Below, one piece after another: positions 44,200 through 55,837 of a DNA stretch of 64,000 nucleotides. The stretch is from Notamacropus eugenii. Lineage: Eukaryota; Chordata; Mammalia; Diprotodontia; Macropodidae. Both the position numbers and the translations under genes were made by a program. Position 1 is the stretch's first letter. Every line of letters begins with the position of its first letter. The DNA is taken from contig NC_092872.1 in NCBI RefSeq assembly GCF_028372415.1, forward strand, positions 394,658,853 through 394,722,852, written 5' to 3'. The notes beneath the pieces are model-generated. The model saw only the letters and a program-made list of their open reading frames with translations. It ran no database searches and was not told where the DNA came from.

Positions 44200-45550
44200 T
44201 ATTTTTTTAAAATTGAGACTCAATCGATATTCTCCAGTCCTTTAGTACATCTTTCACATTCTCTTCATCATTCAAAGATCAGTGGAGGTTGTTTATCAAT
44301 GACCTCTGATCATTTCTTCAGCCCCCTGGGATATGCTTTCTCTAGGACTAGTTTATATATTACTATCTCCTTACTCATATTGCATTTCCACTTCTTATTG
44401 TTGATTTCATCATGTCCAATCCAACTGTCATTTCCCTCTGCAAATCAAGTAGAATCCAAATACAAGTTGATAAGTATGTTATGATAATCAATAACAACAA
44501 AAATCACAACAGCAAGAATAACTTGCATTTACAGAGCTCTAAGATTTTAGAACTACTTTATAATTTCATTTTATCCTCCTAACAATCATTAGATGTAGGG
44601 GCTTGTATTATTCTGATTTTATAGATGAAGAAACTGAGGCCAAAAGAAGTTAAGGAATTTGCCCAAGGTTAGTCAATTTCTATGGTCAAATATGAACTCA
44701 AGTCCTTCTGACTCCAAGTCTAGTACTCTACTACTGTGCCACCTACATGTCTATTCTTAATTTGTTATTATATTCCTTTCCACTCTTGTCAGCAGTCCTT
44801 TCCCTTCCTTACAGCTTCGATATTTCCAGTGTAATTTAAAATAGCATTTTCTATAGCATTTTTTTCACCATCCTAAAATAAATCTGAGCTTTAGAACTGC
44901 ATACTTTATTCTTAACATATCATGGTGTATTTTACTATGCTTCATTTATTACTATTTTTTCTCCTATCTACCATATATGTTTCTAATATTGTTTTATTTT
45001 TTAAGTTCATTGACTAGGCAAATTCTGTTCTGATAATTTGTTTTTGTTTTCTTCTTGGATTTTTCTTTTGTTTCTTCTTCAGAATTTCATTTTGGGAGCT
45101 GCATATCTGATTTTGGTTAGTTTTCCCTGAAAAATTTTAGGCTATAGGATATAATCTCTTCTTTTACTAAACCCTATGAAATCAGATATCCAGTCCAGAG
45201 TGTATGTCAGACTATGTTCAATTTTCTTCTTTTTGTGTCATGACTTCTATATTCTAGTACTTGTCTCCTACCCACCTGTAAACAATGATCCTTAAATTTC
45301 TTCTTCAGTAATAAATTCCTTTGTGTTGGTCAGAATTGGGTTCAAAATTCCAGTTCCAGTGATTACTTCCACCAACTTTCAAAAGATGAAATTATCATTT
45401 CAGAAATTATCATAATTATTGGTAGTCATAGCACTCCCTCAGATGTCCACATAATTGAAGTTCACCATCACAGCTATATACATTCCTATCAAACTAACAA
45501 GAGAAATTTGCAAGTTTTGTAAATGTCAGGCTTGTTAGTCACTAAAGTCT
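44200..45550 (-). mobile_element. CR1/L3 LINE, endonuclease-to-RT region
   Basis: On the minus strand, text near 45440-45480 reads as VMVNFNYVDI, a decayed form of the CR1 endonuclease motif GDFNYPDI. Further downstream, at 44220-44370, 'atatcccagggggctgaag', 'atgatcagaggtcattgat', 'cactgatctttgaatgatg' and 'ctaaaggactggagaata' follow the CR1 linker just before the reverse transcriptase. The order is right for one element of about 1.1 kb after removing the SINE at 44535-44755. All frames are broken. Confidence 0.5.
44535..44755 (-). repeat. MIR-like SINE nested in CR1/L3
   Basis: 'tttatcctcctaacaatcatt', 'gattttatagatgaagaaactgaggc', 'gaatttgcccaaggttagtc', 'atgaactcaagtccttctgac' and 'tactgtgccacctac' run in minus-strand order. 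Confidence 0.8.
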
Positions 45551-46084
45551 CCTGCTCTTGTAATCTGATATCACATTTTAAAAGTAATTAAAGTCTATGA
45601 ATCTCAGACCCCATTTATTATTTATTATTTTCCCCTAAAGCTTCCTGTAGATGGAAATAAATTAGTTGAGAATATACCCCTACTTATTTTGTTTAAATAA
45701 TTTTCATTCTCTATACTCACTAAATAGTGTTATTTTTTTGGTATACCTTAATTTTATCTTTAAAAATAATAATGTTAAATTTGCAGTTGTGATAGTACAT
45801 ATTCATTCTTATGAAAAATAAAATTATCTACATCTCATCTTTTTGATAAGTTCTTTTGTTTAAAATTAAATGAAATTTCAAAAAACCCCACTAATTTTGG
45901 GAGAATAAGCAGATGATGCTATAGCTGAACTTATAGCTACATAATTTATTTCTCCTCAGGTTATGAGCCAACTTTGATTTATCAATCTTCATACATTTAC
46001 CCTAGTGATAATATTTGTCATCTGTAGCAAAATGGGAAGTAGGGGAAGGAAACACATTTTTATTAAATGAAGACTATATTACAG
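45551..46084. other. No gene seen
   Basis: AT-rich with no recognised repeat or reading frame. Confidence 0.45.
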
Positions 46085-46310
46085 GCACTGTGCTAAGCCC
46101 TTTACAGATATTATCTCAATAGATTCTCACAACAAATCTGAGAAAAAGTTCTATTATTATCCCCATTTTACTGTTGAGGAAACTGAGACAAATAGAGCTT
46201 AAGTAAATGCCCAGGGTCATACAAGTATTAAGTATCTGGGGTCAGATTTGAATACAGGTCTTCCTGACTATAGACCCAATGCTCTACCCACTATACCTCC
46301 TATATGCTTT
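46085..46310 (-). repeat. MIR/CORE-SINE, near full length
   Basis: 'gcactgtgctaagcccttta', 'attatccccattttactgttgagg', 'aaatgcccagggtcatacaag', 'acaggtcttcctgactatag' and 'ctctacccactatacctcc' give a clean minus-strand order. Confidence 0.85.
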
Positions 46311-46838
46311 AAAATAAATTTTAAAAAATATAATGGACACAAAATGGGATGACTTGCAATCAGCATTAGTAGAGAATGTACCCAAATGGAGGAGATCATG
46401 GAACAATTTTTAGCATTGAATTATGCAGAAACCCCAGGTGATAATTACAAGAAGAAAAATATATGGGCTATCAATATATTGAAATTACAGATCTACAGTC
46501 AAAATTCTAAGTACGTGAATCTGTTGAAATTGAGAATACTCATAAAAAAGTGATCATGATCTGTTGAGAACCATTTTCACCAGCTTCCCAAACTCTGGAC
46601 AAAATGATGAAGAGTGTAATCTGTTTCAACACCATAGAATGAATGTTGACATGATGATGAGCCTATACTTTAAAATGAGTCACATTAGCCAATCAACACG
46701 AGCCCTGAATTGCTCACTTAACTCTAGCAAGCACTTCCAAGAAAGGGGATGGAATGAGCTCTTAGATAAAGTGAACATGTAGTCACTTATAGTAGACTAT
46801 GTATCATCAGCATTAGCATCAACCATATCATTGGCTTC
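46311..46838. other. No gene seen
   Basis: The 72-codon frame at 46564-46782 has no recognisable features. No repeat identified. Confidence 0.45.
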
Positions 46839-46875
46839 TTCTTCTTCTTCATCATCATCATCATCATCATCTTCA
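46839..46875. repeat. TTC/ATC trinucleotide tract
   Basis: CTTCTTCTTCTTCTTCATC followed by repeated ATC units. Confidence 0.95.
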
Positions 46876-46919
46876 TGGATATTTCTATAACGATTCATAG
46901 TCAATAAAAAAATTTGACA

Positions 46920-47135
46920 TTCATCATTTCACTGCTTCCTTACAACAGTCCTATAAGGTGAATAGTACAAAAGCTATTCTCATTTTTCAGATAAGGTAAC
47001 AGATAAACAGAGATGTTAGATGACTTGATGTAGGCCACATAGTAAAGAAAAGGACTGAATCTGGAGTGAAATTCAAGCCTTGCTTTAGATCCTGGGTTCT
47101 CTCCACTACATTACAGCTATCCTTTCCATTATGCA
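46920..47135 (-). repeat. MIR-like SINE
   Basis: 'ttacaacagtcctataagg', 'tctcatttttcagataagg', 'gatgacttgatgtaggccac' and 'cctgggttctctccactac' in minus-strand order. Confidence 0.65.
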
Positions 47136-47916
47136 GAAAATCCTTAGGTACTTTTTAAAAAACACCAAATGTACAAAATCACATTATATTTTCTACTGCT
47201 CTAGAGGCAATTGGAAAAGATTTCTTACAGTGGAAAAATATCAGGAATTGAGTAATTGATCTTATTCAATAATGTTAATAAATGCTCATAAACTTATCTT
47301 GCATGTGGAATTGTCATATGTCTTTCAGTATTATAAATGAGCTAGAAGATAACCATTTTAGGGGCCTTGTCAGTTTCACTATTGTATAAGCATGTAGTTG
47401 GAAGGTTCTTTCAAGTTTCATTACTTACTTACCCTTTATCTAACATATCTAACTAAACTTATCTTTGTGTTTCATTTGTTCTTGGGTTTCTATTTGCTGA
47501 GACTGGGGAAAATCACAAACAGTGGTAAACAAAATTATGGTCTTCCTTATGGTAGTGATTTCCCCCAAACAAGCACATCTGTTATTTGAAGTTAGTTGCC
47601 AACTGAGAGAAAATATCAGTTATTGAAACACACAGGGGACACAAAACCTTATCTAGGAAAGTAATTTGTTAAACTTAATCCAACTAGTGGACATGAGGAA
47701 AGCTGAGCACAAGTCATACTATTACATTTAAAGGTTTCTTAACTATCACTGGAATGAATATCAGAAATTAGTTGTTCATGAAAGTAATGGGTTTCTTTAA
47801 AAAAATAAACATGTCTAATCTCGCAATCAGAATAAAGTTATGTACATGGAAAATACTTAACATGTTTGTGAGAGGAAAATGAAATGGAGGGAAAGAAGAT
47901 AGTAAAATAAATGGGC
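47136..47916. other. No gene seen
   Basis: AT-rich DNA without recognised repeat or coding sequence. Confidence 0.45.
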
Positions 47917-48055
47917 AAGAAGGAAGGAAGGAAGGAAGGAAGGAAGGAAGGAAGGAAGGAAGGAAGGAAGGAAGGAAGGAAGGAAGGAAGGAAAGGAGGG
48001 AGGGAAAGGAAGGAAGGAGGGAAAGGAGGGAGGGAAGAAGGGAGGAAGGAGGGAA
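47917..48055. repeat. (GGAA)n microsatellite
   Basis: About 75 bp of uninterrupted GGAA (47919-47993), roughly 18 units, passing into degenerate GGGA/GGAG to 48055. Open frames here encode only GRKE or SFLP repeats and are artefacts. Confidence 0.97.
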
Positions 48056-48179
48056 TAAGGAGAGTTGGAGGCAGAAAGAAAGGGAGGAAAGAAGTAAGGA
48101 TGGAAGAGAAAAAGAAGAAAAATCCAAATATTCAATCAAAATAAATGTTTATTTTAAAAAAATCCTTTTAACTCATATA

Positions 48180-48760
48180 ACCTTAGTTAGAAAGGACTTT
48201 TGAATTGGTTTACTCTAACCCCTTTCCTTACTCATTAATCACATTTACAACATCTCTGACAAATGCTTGTCCAGGTTCTTTACAAAATAAGACAGTTAGA
48301 AGGAATCTTAGTGGTCTTTTAGTCACACCCAATTCAGGGGGGAAATCCTACAAAATGCATAGTAAGTGACCATGTAGCCTTGCCAAAAAGCTCAAACGAG
48401 GGATTACCTACATTTTTCGTAGACAGACCTTTCCACTTTGAGATGTCTAATGATTGGGAAGGTATTCATTATGAGAAATTTAAATCTGCTTCCTTGCACC
48501 TTCTATCTCTTGTCTCTGGTTCTGCCCTCTGAAACCAAGCAGAACAAGCCTGATTCCTCTTCCATGTGACAGCTCTTTAAAAATAAATCTCGAACATTTT
48601 CAATGATAGTGAAATCATTACCTAATGAGGCAAACCATTCTATTGTATTTCCCCTCTAATTGTGAGAAAGTTATTCTTTATATTGAACAGGTCTGCCCAC
48701 CGTCAATTCCACTAATTGGTTCTAGTTTCCCCACTGGGACAAAGAACAATACAGAAGAAT
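48180..48760 (-). repeat. CR1/L3 LINE 3' untranslated region
   Basis: The plus strand shows antisense L3 phrases: 'gttagaaggaatcttagtgg', 'ccactttgagatgtctaatg', 'ggttctgccctctgaaacc', 'agcagaacaagcctgattcc', 'ttccatgtgacagctcttta' and 'ccactaattggttctagtt'. These are the reverse of modules at 1085 and 28505. Confidence 0.65.
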
Positions 48761-49631
48761 AGTTTTCTGCAACTTAAAATGAGAACTTTGGTGTGAGACT
48801 TCATTATTTTACTCTTAGCTTAATCTGTTTCCAATACATGTAAAGATATAAAAGGCTCTTGAAAGGGGCACCTTCCTTATTACATCTAACCACATCAATT
48901 ATTGTACATATGGCATAAATGAAACATTATTCTAGAAAGCCTTGTAGGGAACATGAAGTGGAATAATTGTTTTTTCCCTCAAAGAACTCACAGTTTATTT
49001 GCATGTGTGTGTCTCTGTTTCTCTATGTGTGTATGTGTGTGTGTGTGTGTGTATACATACATATATGCATATGTATATGTATATAGACACACATACATCT
49101 TAATATGCAAATAACTTTGATGTAAGGCAATATTGGACAGTTACCATTAGATAAGGACAAAGCTATCACATGAGTGTAGAGGTGTGACAGATCACTTCTG
49201 GCTGGAGAGATCAAAGAAGGTTCATTAGAGGAAGTAGAATTTGATATATAGCTTGAAGCACACCTATTCCTTTTTAGAGTAAATTGTAAGGGAAAGACAT
49301 TCCAGGAATGAGAGGAATGAGAATTAACCTACAAAAGATAGGTTCAGTTCAAATTGTAGAAACCTGCAAACATCACACTAAGAAGCTGAGATTTCGTTTA
49401 GTTGGTAACAAAAACAAAACAAAACAAAAAAACCTGAAAGTTTCTGAGGGGCAGAGATAATAGAAAGTGGTTGTGAAGGAAAATTATTCTGCTAGTAATG
49501 TACAGAATGGATTAGATGGGGAAACCCTGGCAAGAGGAGGCTGACTGATAATATTTACTTAAAAGTCAGTTGAAAATTATTAAATATCCCTGTGACTCAT
49601 TAAATCTGATTATGAAAAATAGTTTTGAGAG
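48761..49631. other. No gene seen; (GT)n at 49027-49052
   Basis: Unclassified DNA with a short GT repeat followed by a TATG/CATA tract. No gene recognised. Confidence 0.45.
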
Positions 49632-49870
49632 AAGTATGGCGTAGTGGACAGAGTATAATATTGATAGTCAGAAAGATCTGGGATAAAACCATACCTTTGA
49701 CACAAGTTGTATCACTTAACTTTTTGGAGATTTGACTGCCTTATCTGCAACATGGAAACAATAAGGCCTGCACTCACTGTCTCACATAATTGGTGTGAAC
49801 CTCCAAAGAGAGTATATACAAAAGATTTAGCAAACTTTCAGGTGTTAGATACCTAATAGAATCACTAGAT
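49632..49870 (+). repeat. CORE-SINE, decayed
   Basis: 'gtatggcgtagtggacagag', 'cagaaagatctgggataaaacc', 'tgccttatctgcaacatgg' and 'cataattggtgtgaacctcc' in plus-strand order. Confidence 0.65.
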
Positions 49871-50017
49871 ATTAAGTGTGCTCTGTGTCTCTTCTGAAAA
49901 GAAGCAATTTAGACTTCATTTTTAGCTTGCTCTCCTAGTTAGAGTAGGTAGGCAACAATTTCACCCAAACATGTCTTCTGAATTAGAACTGCATATGTGA
50001 AAAAATATAAGCAGATA

Positions 50018-50288
50018 GAGTGACTTGGTGGATAGAGTGCTGGACCAGTGGTCAGGAAGACCTGAGTTCAAATCCAACCTTTTTGTTTGTTTGTTTGTTT
50101 CCTCAAATCCTGATTCCTAGCTGTGCCTGGACAACTCACTTAACTTCTATTTGCCTTAATTGATTGAGGAAAGGAATAGCAAACTACTCAAGTATCTTTG
50201 CTAAGAAAACCCCATGGATAGTATTGGAGTTCTATGGTCCACAGGGTGAGAAAGAGTCAGATATGACTGAATGATTGAACAATAACAA
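50018..50288 (+). repeat. Full-length tRNA-SINE with TTTG expansion
   Basis: Head GAGTGACTTGGTGGATAGAG, B-box-like 'gacctgagttcaaatccaac', then an insertion or expansion of five TTTG units, core 'ctgtgcctggacaactcactt', and tail 'tctttgctaagaaaacccc' and 'agagtcagatatgactga'. Confidence 0.85.
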
Positions 50289-51379
50289 TGATAGCAATGT
50301 GAAAATAACTCAAGATAACATAAAAGCAGAAGAATAGAAATAAAGAAAATAGGATTATTGAAGTCTTCATGTATTTCCTCAAAAAACTCACTTGGTCAAA
50401 ATGTTTTGCTTTTATTTTTTAATTTTCCACAACTTAATGAAAACAATATTTAAAAGGTTGGAAATAATCCTGTGATTTAATTAGAGTAAGGAGATACAGA
50501 AGATAGAAGTCCTTCTACTTATGCTTGTCTACATCTTCTGATCTCATACTTAAAGAAGTACCTCAAGCATTAATAGGGAGTCACAGAACTAACATTTGTC
50601 AAATGTAGAATGTGAATCATTTTCTTTCCAAAACCAACTCTCTATCTATTATGGCACATGGCTTATGAACATTATTCAGGTTATTTTTACAATAACTTCT
50701 TTTTAAATGTCGGCTATTTTATCACTGAAGTGGTGAGGTAACAAACCATTGTAATTAAGTTATGGATCAAGCCAATAATGTTACTAGGACAGTAGATGGG
50801 GAAATACACACATACATACATACATACACAAACTTGACTTAGCTGGGAAGGAGAAGAGAGAAAATAAACAAATAAACGTTGCAGCCTTACCATGTGCATT
50901 TATTCATGCAAACATTAGATTTCCCAAATGGTCCTGAAATTTCCCCCTGATCACCTCCATATGTCAATTCAAGCCACAATAAATGGACATCTTTCTGTAA
51001 GGAAGATTGGCAAAAACCCCAATCTGACAACAAGTTTGAAAACACTAGTTATTTTGTAAAAGCCTGTTGATTTTGTGTAATTCAGTGACAATTTAGCATG
51101 ATACCCACTGACGGCCTTATGTTCCTGCATCTGCTGTAAAGATGAAAAACACAACACTTTCCCCTTAAAGTAGCATCCGCCATACTAATTGCTTTTGCTC
51201 CCAGTTTATGTTAAGCATTAGATGAGCAATTTATCTTTCCAATCAGGTGAAAAAAATCATTTGACTAAAGTACTGACTTACTTCTCAGTGAAACCAAGTT
51301 AAAGTCATTGTCAGAATTATTAGGACACTGTGATTACTGCCCAACAGTAGGGCACTGATCATATTGAAAGAAAAGAAGA
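50289..51379. other. No gene seen; candidate conserved DNA
   Basis: Mostly unrecognised unique DNA with a CATA tract at 50808-50828. The stretch 51000-51270 looks non-repetitive and rich in homeodomain-like motifs. Confidence 0.4.
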
Positions 51380-51475
51380 CATATAGCCAGTATGTGTAGG
51401 AGGTGAGATTTGAACCCAGGTCTTTCTTATGAGAAGGCCTGCTTTCTATTTTGCTGTCTCCAAGCTATCTCCCAT
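51380..51475 (-). repeat. SINE fragment
   Basis: 'aggtgagatttgaacccagg', 'tctttcttatgagaaggcc' matches the minus-strand SINE head. Confidence 0.6.
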
Positions 51476-52117
51476 AGGGTAGATTTACATAAGTCAAATA
51501 TGAAAAAGATTTGGAAAAACATTGTTTTTGGTCTACAAGATATCACTTAAGTACTATGAATTTTATAGATTGCCCCATCACTTAGGACATTAACACATAA
51601 AGAACTCTGTGAAGTGTTCTGTGAACATATACCATACATCTTTGTCATCAGCACTAAGCTTTATTTAATACTTTAAAGATTTGTGAATTAGCTGCCAAAC
51701 AATTTCAGAAAAGTTCCTTTCTAGTCAGGGCCAGAAAAAGAAGTCATGACTCCAATACCATGAGTGTAGGAAGGAAAGAGACAAGAAAGGTAAGAAAAAG
51801 TGAACAAAATAGGAGGAAAACAATCAAAGAAAAAGAAAAAAATGGGTAATACTGTATAGTAACTGAAATGAGAGTAATATCTTGACTATTTTACCCTGGA
51901 ACTTAAAAAAAAGTTCTCTGTTTGCCAAATGATGCTTATCTAAATTTAAAAATGAAATTAGATATGCTTTCATTCAGCAATAAGTCCATACATAAGAGAT
52001 GGAAAAAGTTGTTGGCTGGGGAATATTAACTGGCTAGGCATATTAAAGCACTAGGACAACATCAATTAAACACATACTTATAGATTTAAAATTAAATAGA
52101 ATCTAACAGATTGGAAA
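51476..52117. other. No gene seen
   Basis: AT/purine-rich DNA with no recognised repeat or frame. Confidence 0.45.
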
Positions 52118-52250
52118 GCTGAGGCACAGAGAAGTTAAGTGAGTTGCCCAATGTCACACAGCTTATAAGTGTCTGAGATCTGATTTCAACCCAGGTTGTC
52201 CTGACTCTTAAGTTTGGGACTCTTTCTGCTATATTATACTCCCTCCTCCA
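52118..52250 (-). repeat. MIR-like SINE fragment
   Basis: 'gctgaggcacagagaagtta', 'gagttgcccaatgtcacacag' and 'caacccaggttgtcctgac' in minus-strand order. It ends about 125 bp before an LTR. Confidence 0.8.
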
Positions 52251-52376
52251 TAACTGATTTCAAACTATAAAAGATAAAAATAAAGTCATTCTTAATTGTG
52301 ACTTAGTATGGAATAGAAGCTCATCAATTATGTTCCTTGTGAGCAAAATAAAGTCAATGTTTTTAATACATGACTA

Positions 52377-52851
52377 TGTATTGCCAAGAAAATAATCACA
52401 GTGACCATGAATATGCTGGCATAGTTCTAAATCACAAAGTATAACAGACTCTCCATATAGACGGCAGAAGAAAGCATTTATTTAGACACCAGAAAGCCAA
52501 ATCACAGCACCAGAAAGCCAAATTATTCATGTTAGCTAAGAAGTCAATACACATTAGCACTGCAGGGGACAAGGACATTTCCAAGCCCCCCTCCCATATT
52601 TCCCACTCCCAACCCCACCCCCACCCCTCTGGGGCCTTCCCACAAACAAACACTCACAAGACTAGCTATACGTGCTTCTGCCCTTTCTCCTCTGCCCCTA
52701 ACCACTCTCACAAACTTCCTACCAGTTCTGTTGTACCACCTGTTCAACAAGTTCCTCCTACCACATGTAACTTAGGCTTCCATGTGATTTAAGCAGGTCA
52801 CATGGGTCTATTAATGAGTGGGAAAGATCTTCCCATTCAATTACCATTACA
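52377..52851 (-). repeat. 3' LTR of the short retrovirus
   Basis: 475 bp; shares 'gcatattcatggtc', 'ctatatggagagtctg', 'aggcccca', 'cctgcagtgctaatgtgtattg' and 'cccatgtgacctgcttaaatcacatgg' with the upstream LTR. It carries an AATAAA on the minus strand near 52480. A 16-bp unit CACCAGAAAGCCAAAT is duplicated at 52487-52502 and 52508-52523, and a C-rich insert (about 52585-52630) accounts for its greater length. Confidence 0.85.
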
Positions 52852-53799
52852 TTTGGACCCAAGATCTTTTGTATTCATTACGTAGGTGGGTAGGGCAGCT
52901 GGTTTCAGTAGAACTGTAACAGGGATAACAGAAAATAAGCATATAAAACAACATCTTAGACAACTGGTGTCAGCAAAACATTACAACAATATAACGTGGA
53001 TCGCACAAAATAAGAACATAAAACAATATCTTTGGGTGGAACTTGAGCACAAGCACTCTATCAATTCTCCCTCGAATGAATGGGCCCAAAATCTTGGGGT
53101 AAGGATTGAAGGTCTCTTCTTCTATAACTACTTCCTGCTGAAATTGGACATAAATTGTTCCCTGCCCCAAGAGATCCCATTCTACGTCATTTCTTGAGTT
53201 GGCATCCAGAGCTTGGTCAACGTCAGGTTCAGGGGTGACACATCATAGTCATGCACAGGAGGTGACATCCAGCTTAAGTGACCAGGCATCTATAGGTGGA
53301 AGGTACAAAGACTACAGGAAACAAATCTAGCAAACAAGTTTAACAGACAAAAAGTCAAAAGGAAACAAGAAGACAATAACCAGAAGCAAGGTAGATAGGG
53401 TCATCCATGCTTCTGGAGACCATGAACCTACTCTCATAGCCTCATTCATGGCATAATATATGAATTAACATCATCTCCTAAATAAATAACAGTTATGGTA
53501 TTACCTTTCCCTTGTGCTATAATTTCTACAGCCTTTGAAATTTTGTCTGGCTTCCATTTTACTCACACTTTAGCTACCATTTTTATTCCATCAGTAGAAC
53601 CCAACTCTTCTCTTCCTTTGCCTGTTATTTTGGAAGTTATTAAGGTCAGTTTTCACAGGGTCCAGTGTTTTTAGCCCATTCCCTTGCTAGAGAGGAATAA
53701 GGTAAATCCTCCAATCATGGGATATCCGTTTCTTCCTCTAAATCTTCTCTACCTCCAAATAGAGATTTTATACTTTGTGATCCTGTTTGTGAGGCCCAA
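52852..53799 (-). pseudogene. Internal region of the short retrovirus
   Basis: About 950 bp between the LTRs. The only frames are a 66-codon minus frame (52970-53170, MGQGTIYVQFQQEVVIEE..) and an overlapping plus frame. Neither shows protease, reverse transcriptase, integrase or envelope motifs, and I assign no function to them. Confidence 0.5.
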
Positions 53800-54242
53800 T
53801 GTATCACCAAGGCAATATTCATAGCACTGAGGGCAACTATGAATATGCCAGTATAGTTCTGAATCAAAAAGTATAAACAGTCTATCCATATAGAAGGTGG
53901 AAGAAAACCATTAATTTAGACACCAGAAAGCCAAATCACAACACACACAAACCAAATCTGTCATAGTAACCAAGAAATCAATACATATTAGCACGGCAGG
54001 GGACAACACCATTCCCAAGCCTTCCCTACCTGCTGGGGCCTTTCCACAAACAAACGTTCACAAGACTAGCAGTGACTGCTCCCCTGCAATTGCTCTCCTC
54101 TCATTTGTGCTCCACCCTTTTTGTTCCACCCCATTCAGCAAGCTCCTCCTACCATATGTGACTTAAGCTTCCATGTGATTTAACCAAGTCACATGGGCTA
54201 TTAATGAATGGAGAAGATCTTCCCATTTAAATAACCATTACA
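53800..54242 (-). repeat. 5' LTR of the short retrovirus
   Basis: 443 bp homologous over its length to 52377-52851. The polyadenylation signal position reads AATTAA here, a decayed form. Confidence 0.85.
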
Positions 54243-55539
54243 AATTAGAATGTAAATGTTTGTTGCTCACTTGTTTTTAATTGCAGAATCTCATATTACC
54301 ATAATAAGCTCAATAATTGCTATCTATAATTACAGAACTTCCTACTTTTGGGAGATGAGTAATTTATCTTCAGTCCTTCCAAACAATCACAAAATTATAA
54401 ATTAAATTGAAATATTTTAACTGTGAATCTTGAATTTAAAGTCTAGAAAATAATGTTGATATCTGATAAAAATATGATACATCACAAGCTAGGTACATTT
54501 GAATCAAGCTGATCATTCTGCATACCTCCTTTTGTCTCCCCTGATCTGAGTTTGAAAACTATAGGTGTGGGCATACATATACACCTATTTACATTTGATT
54601 CTTTGTGACATTAAAAAGTACAAATGTGAAAAAGTTCTCCAGAAAACCTGAAACCTACATATTAGCTCAGTGAATAGCTCAAATACTAAAAATGTCTCTG
54701 GATTCTGTCATTATGGATGTTCCATGCAGCAAAGCAGTTTTCATTCAACAATGTGTATTCAGCCTTGATGGTTCTTGTCAATGCTTTCTCATAAAGGCAG
54801 CATTTACTAGGGTTTTCCAATGGCTGCAAGTGATCTAATGCTGTACTTTCCAAAGAATTAACAATGAATTAAATCTAAAGATAGCCAAGGGGAGGTATGT
54901 ATAATGTAAATGATCTGAAATACACTTGAAAAAACTGTAGGAAAATGGAAACACAGGATGACATTAAAGAAATGCACCTCAAAACAGGAGAAAAAAAAGT
55001 CAATGAATATCTTTTTTTTTTTTTTAATCAGCATGTCCCTTCTTTTCTGGGAAAGAAATTTGCAAATATAATAGCTAGGAATTTTATCTGAAGCTATGAA
55101 CTTTATTATCACCAGAGGTTTGTATTTGTTTTAGTTTTTTCTTTATAATTTATAATTTTCATGTTATTATCAGTAATTAAGCTCAATAAGTATGAACAAT
55201 GTTTAAATTAGATGAAGGGAAAATCATTAAGATGCTTCCCTATTGGCAACTACTCTAATGGGGATCAATCATAACCAATTAAAATCCCAGAAGTTATGAA
55301 TCTTTAATAGCTTTATTATGAGATAATTCATCTGTGATATTCTTTATGTTCCTGATGAAAAGACTTTCTCTTTGTAGAAACCAATAACCTCCTAGTATCA
55401 CAATTCTAGGAATGCAATATAAGATATTATTAATGTGAAATAGCTATATTTCCTATCATGGAAAAATGAATTTTGAATACATTTATCATTTGATTTTTTT
55501 ATTTTTAAAATATGAAGATATCTTCAAGGCAATTAAGTA
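54243..55539. other. No gene seen
   Basis: Largely unrecognised AT-rich DNA. No reading frame of interest. Confidence 0.45.
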
Positions 55540-55830
55540 TTATAGTGGACAAATTACAGGGCTCAGAGTCAGGAAGACTTGAATTCTAATTCAGCCTTAG
55601 ATACTTAATAGCTTTTTGACTCTGGAAAAATCTTTCAATTGTTATTTCCTTTAGTTTCATCTTCTGGGAAAAAGGGATAATAATAGCACTTATTTCCCAG
55701 GATTGTTGTGAAGATCAAATGAGATAATAATCATAGAGTGCTTAGCACAGTATCTTCTTTATACTAGATGCTTATAAATATATAATATATAATATAATAT
55801 ATAATTTCGATATAAATGAAAGCTATTATT
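55540..55830 (+). repeat. Full-length CORE-SINE with AT expansion
   Basis: 'agtggacaaattacagggctc', 'gtcaggaagacttgaattc', 'ctgggaaaaagggataataatagc', 'caggattgttgtgaagatc' and 'gagtgcttagcacagtatc' match 8486-8744. The tail has expanded into AT-rich units. Confidence 0.8.
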
Positions 55831-55837
55831 AAGTTCC

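Larger units (their letters stand above)
52377..54242 (-). mobile_element. Short endogenous retrovirus with two LTRs
   Basis: A minus-strand LTR element. Two related copies of about 440-475 bp (53800-54242, 5' LTR; 52377-52851, 3' LTR) flank about 950 bp. Both LTRs begin TGTAATGGT and end near ATACA. Immediately inside the 5' LTR the minus strand reads TTGGGCCTCACAAACAGGAT, which looks like a decayed proline-tRNA primer binding site. The internal part is far too short for gag-pol-env and shows no recognisable retroviral protein, so most of the provirus was lost or it was always non-autonomous. LTRs differ by many substitutions and indels, so the insertion is old. No target-site duplication survives that I can see. 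Confidence 0.8.

Noticed and set aside
47917-48055. CRISPR-like or satellite array
   Set aside because: Repeats are simple tetranucleotides without unique spacers. No direct-repeat/spacer pattern occurs in the window.
47768-48144. Open frames of 77-123 codons on both strands
   Set aside because: They are translations of the GGAA tract (Lys-Glu-Gly-Arg or Ser-Phe-Leu-Pro repeats).
52970-53170. Retroviral protein remnant in the short LTR element
   Set aside because: The 66-codon frame has no protease, polymerase, integrase or envelope motif, so no viral gene is called.
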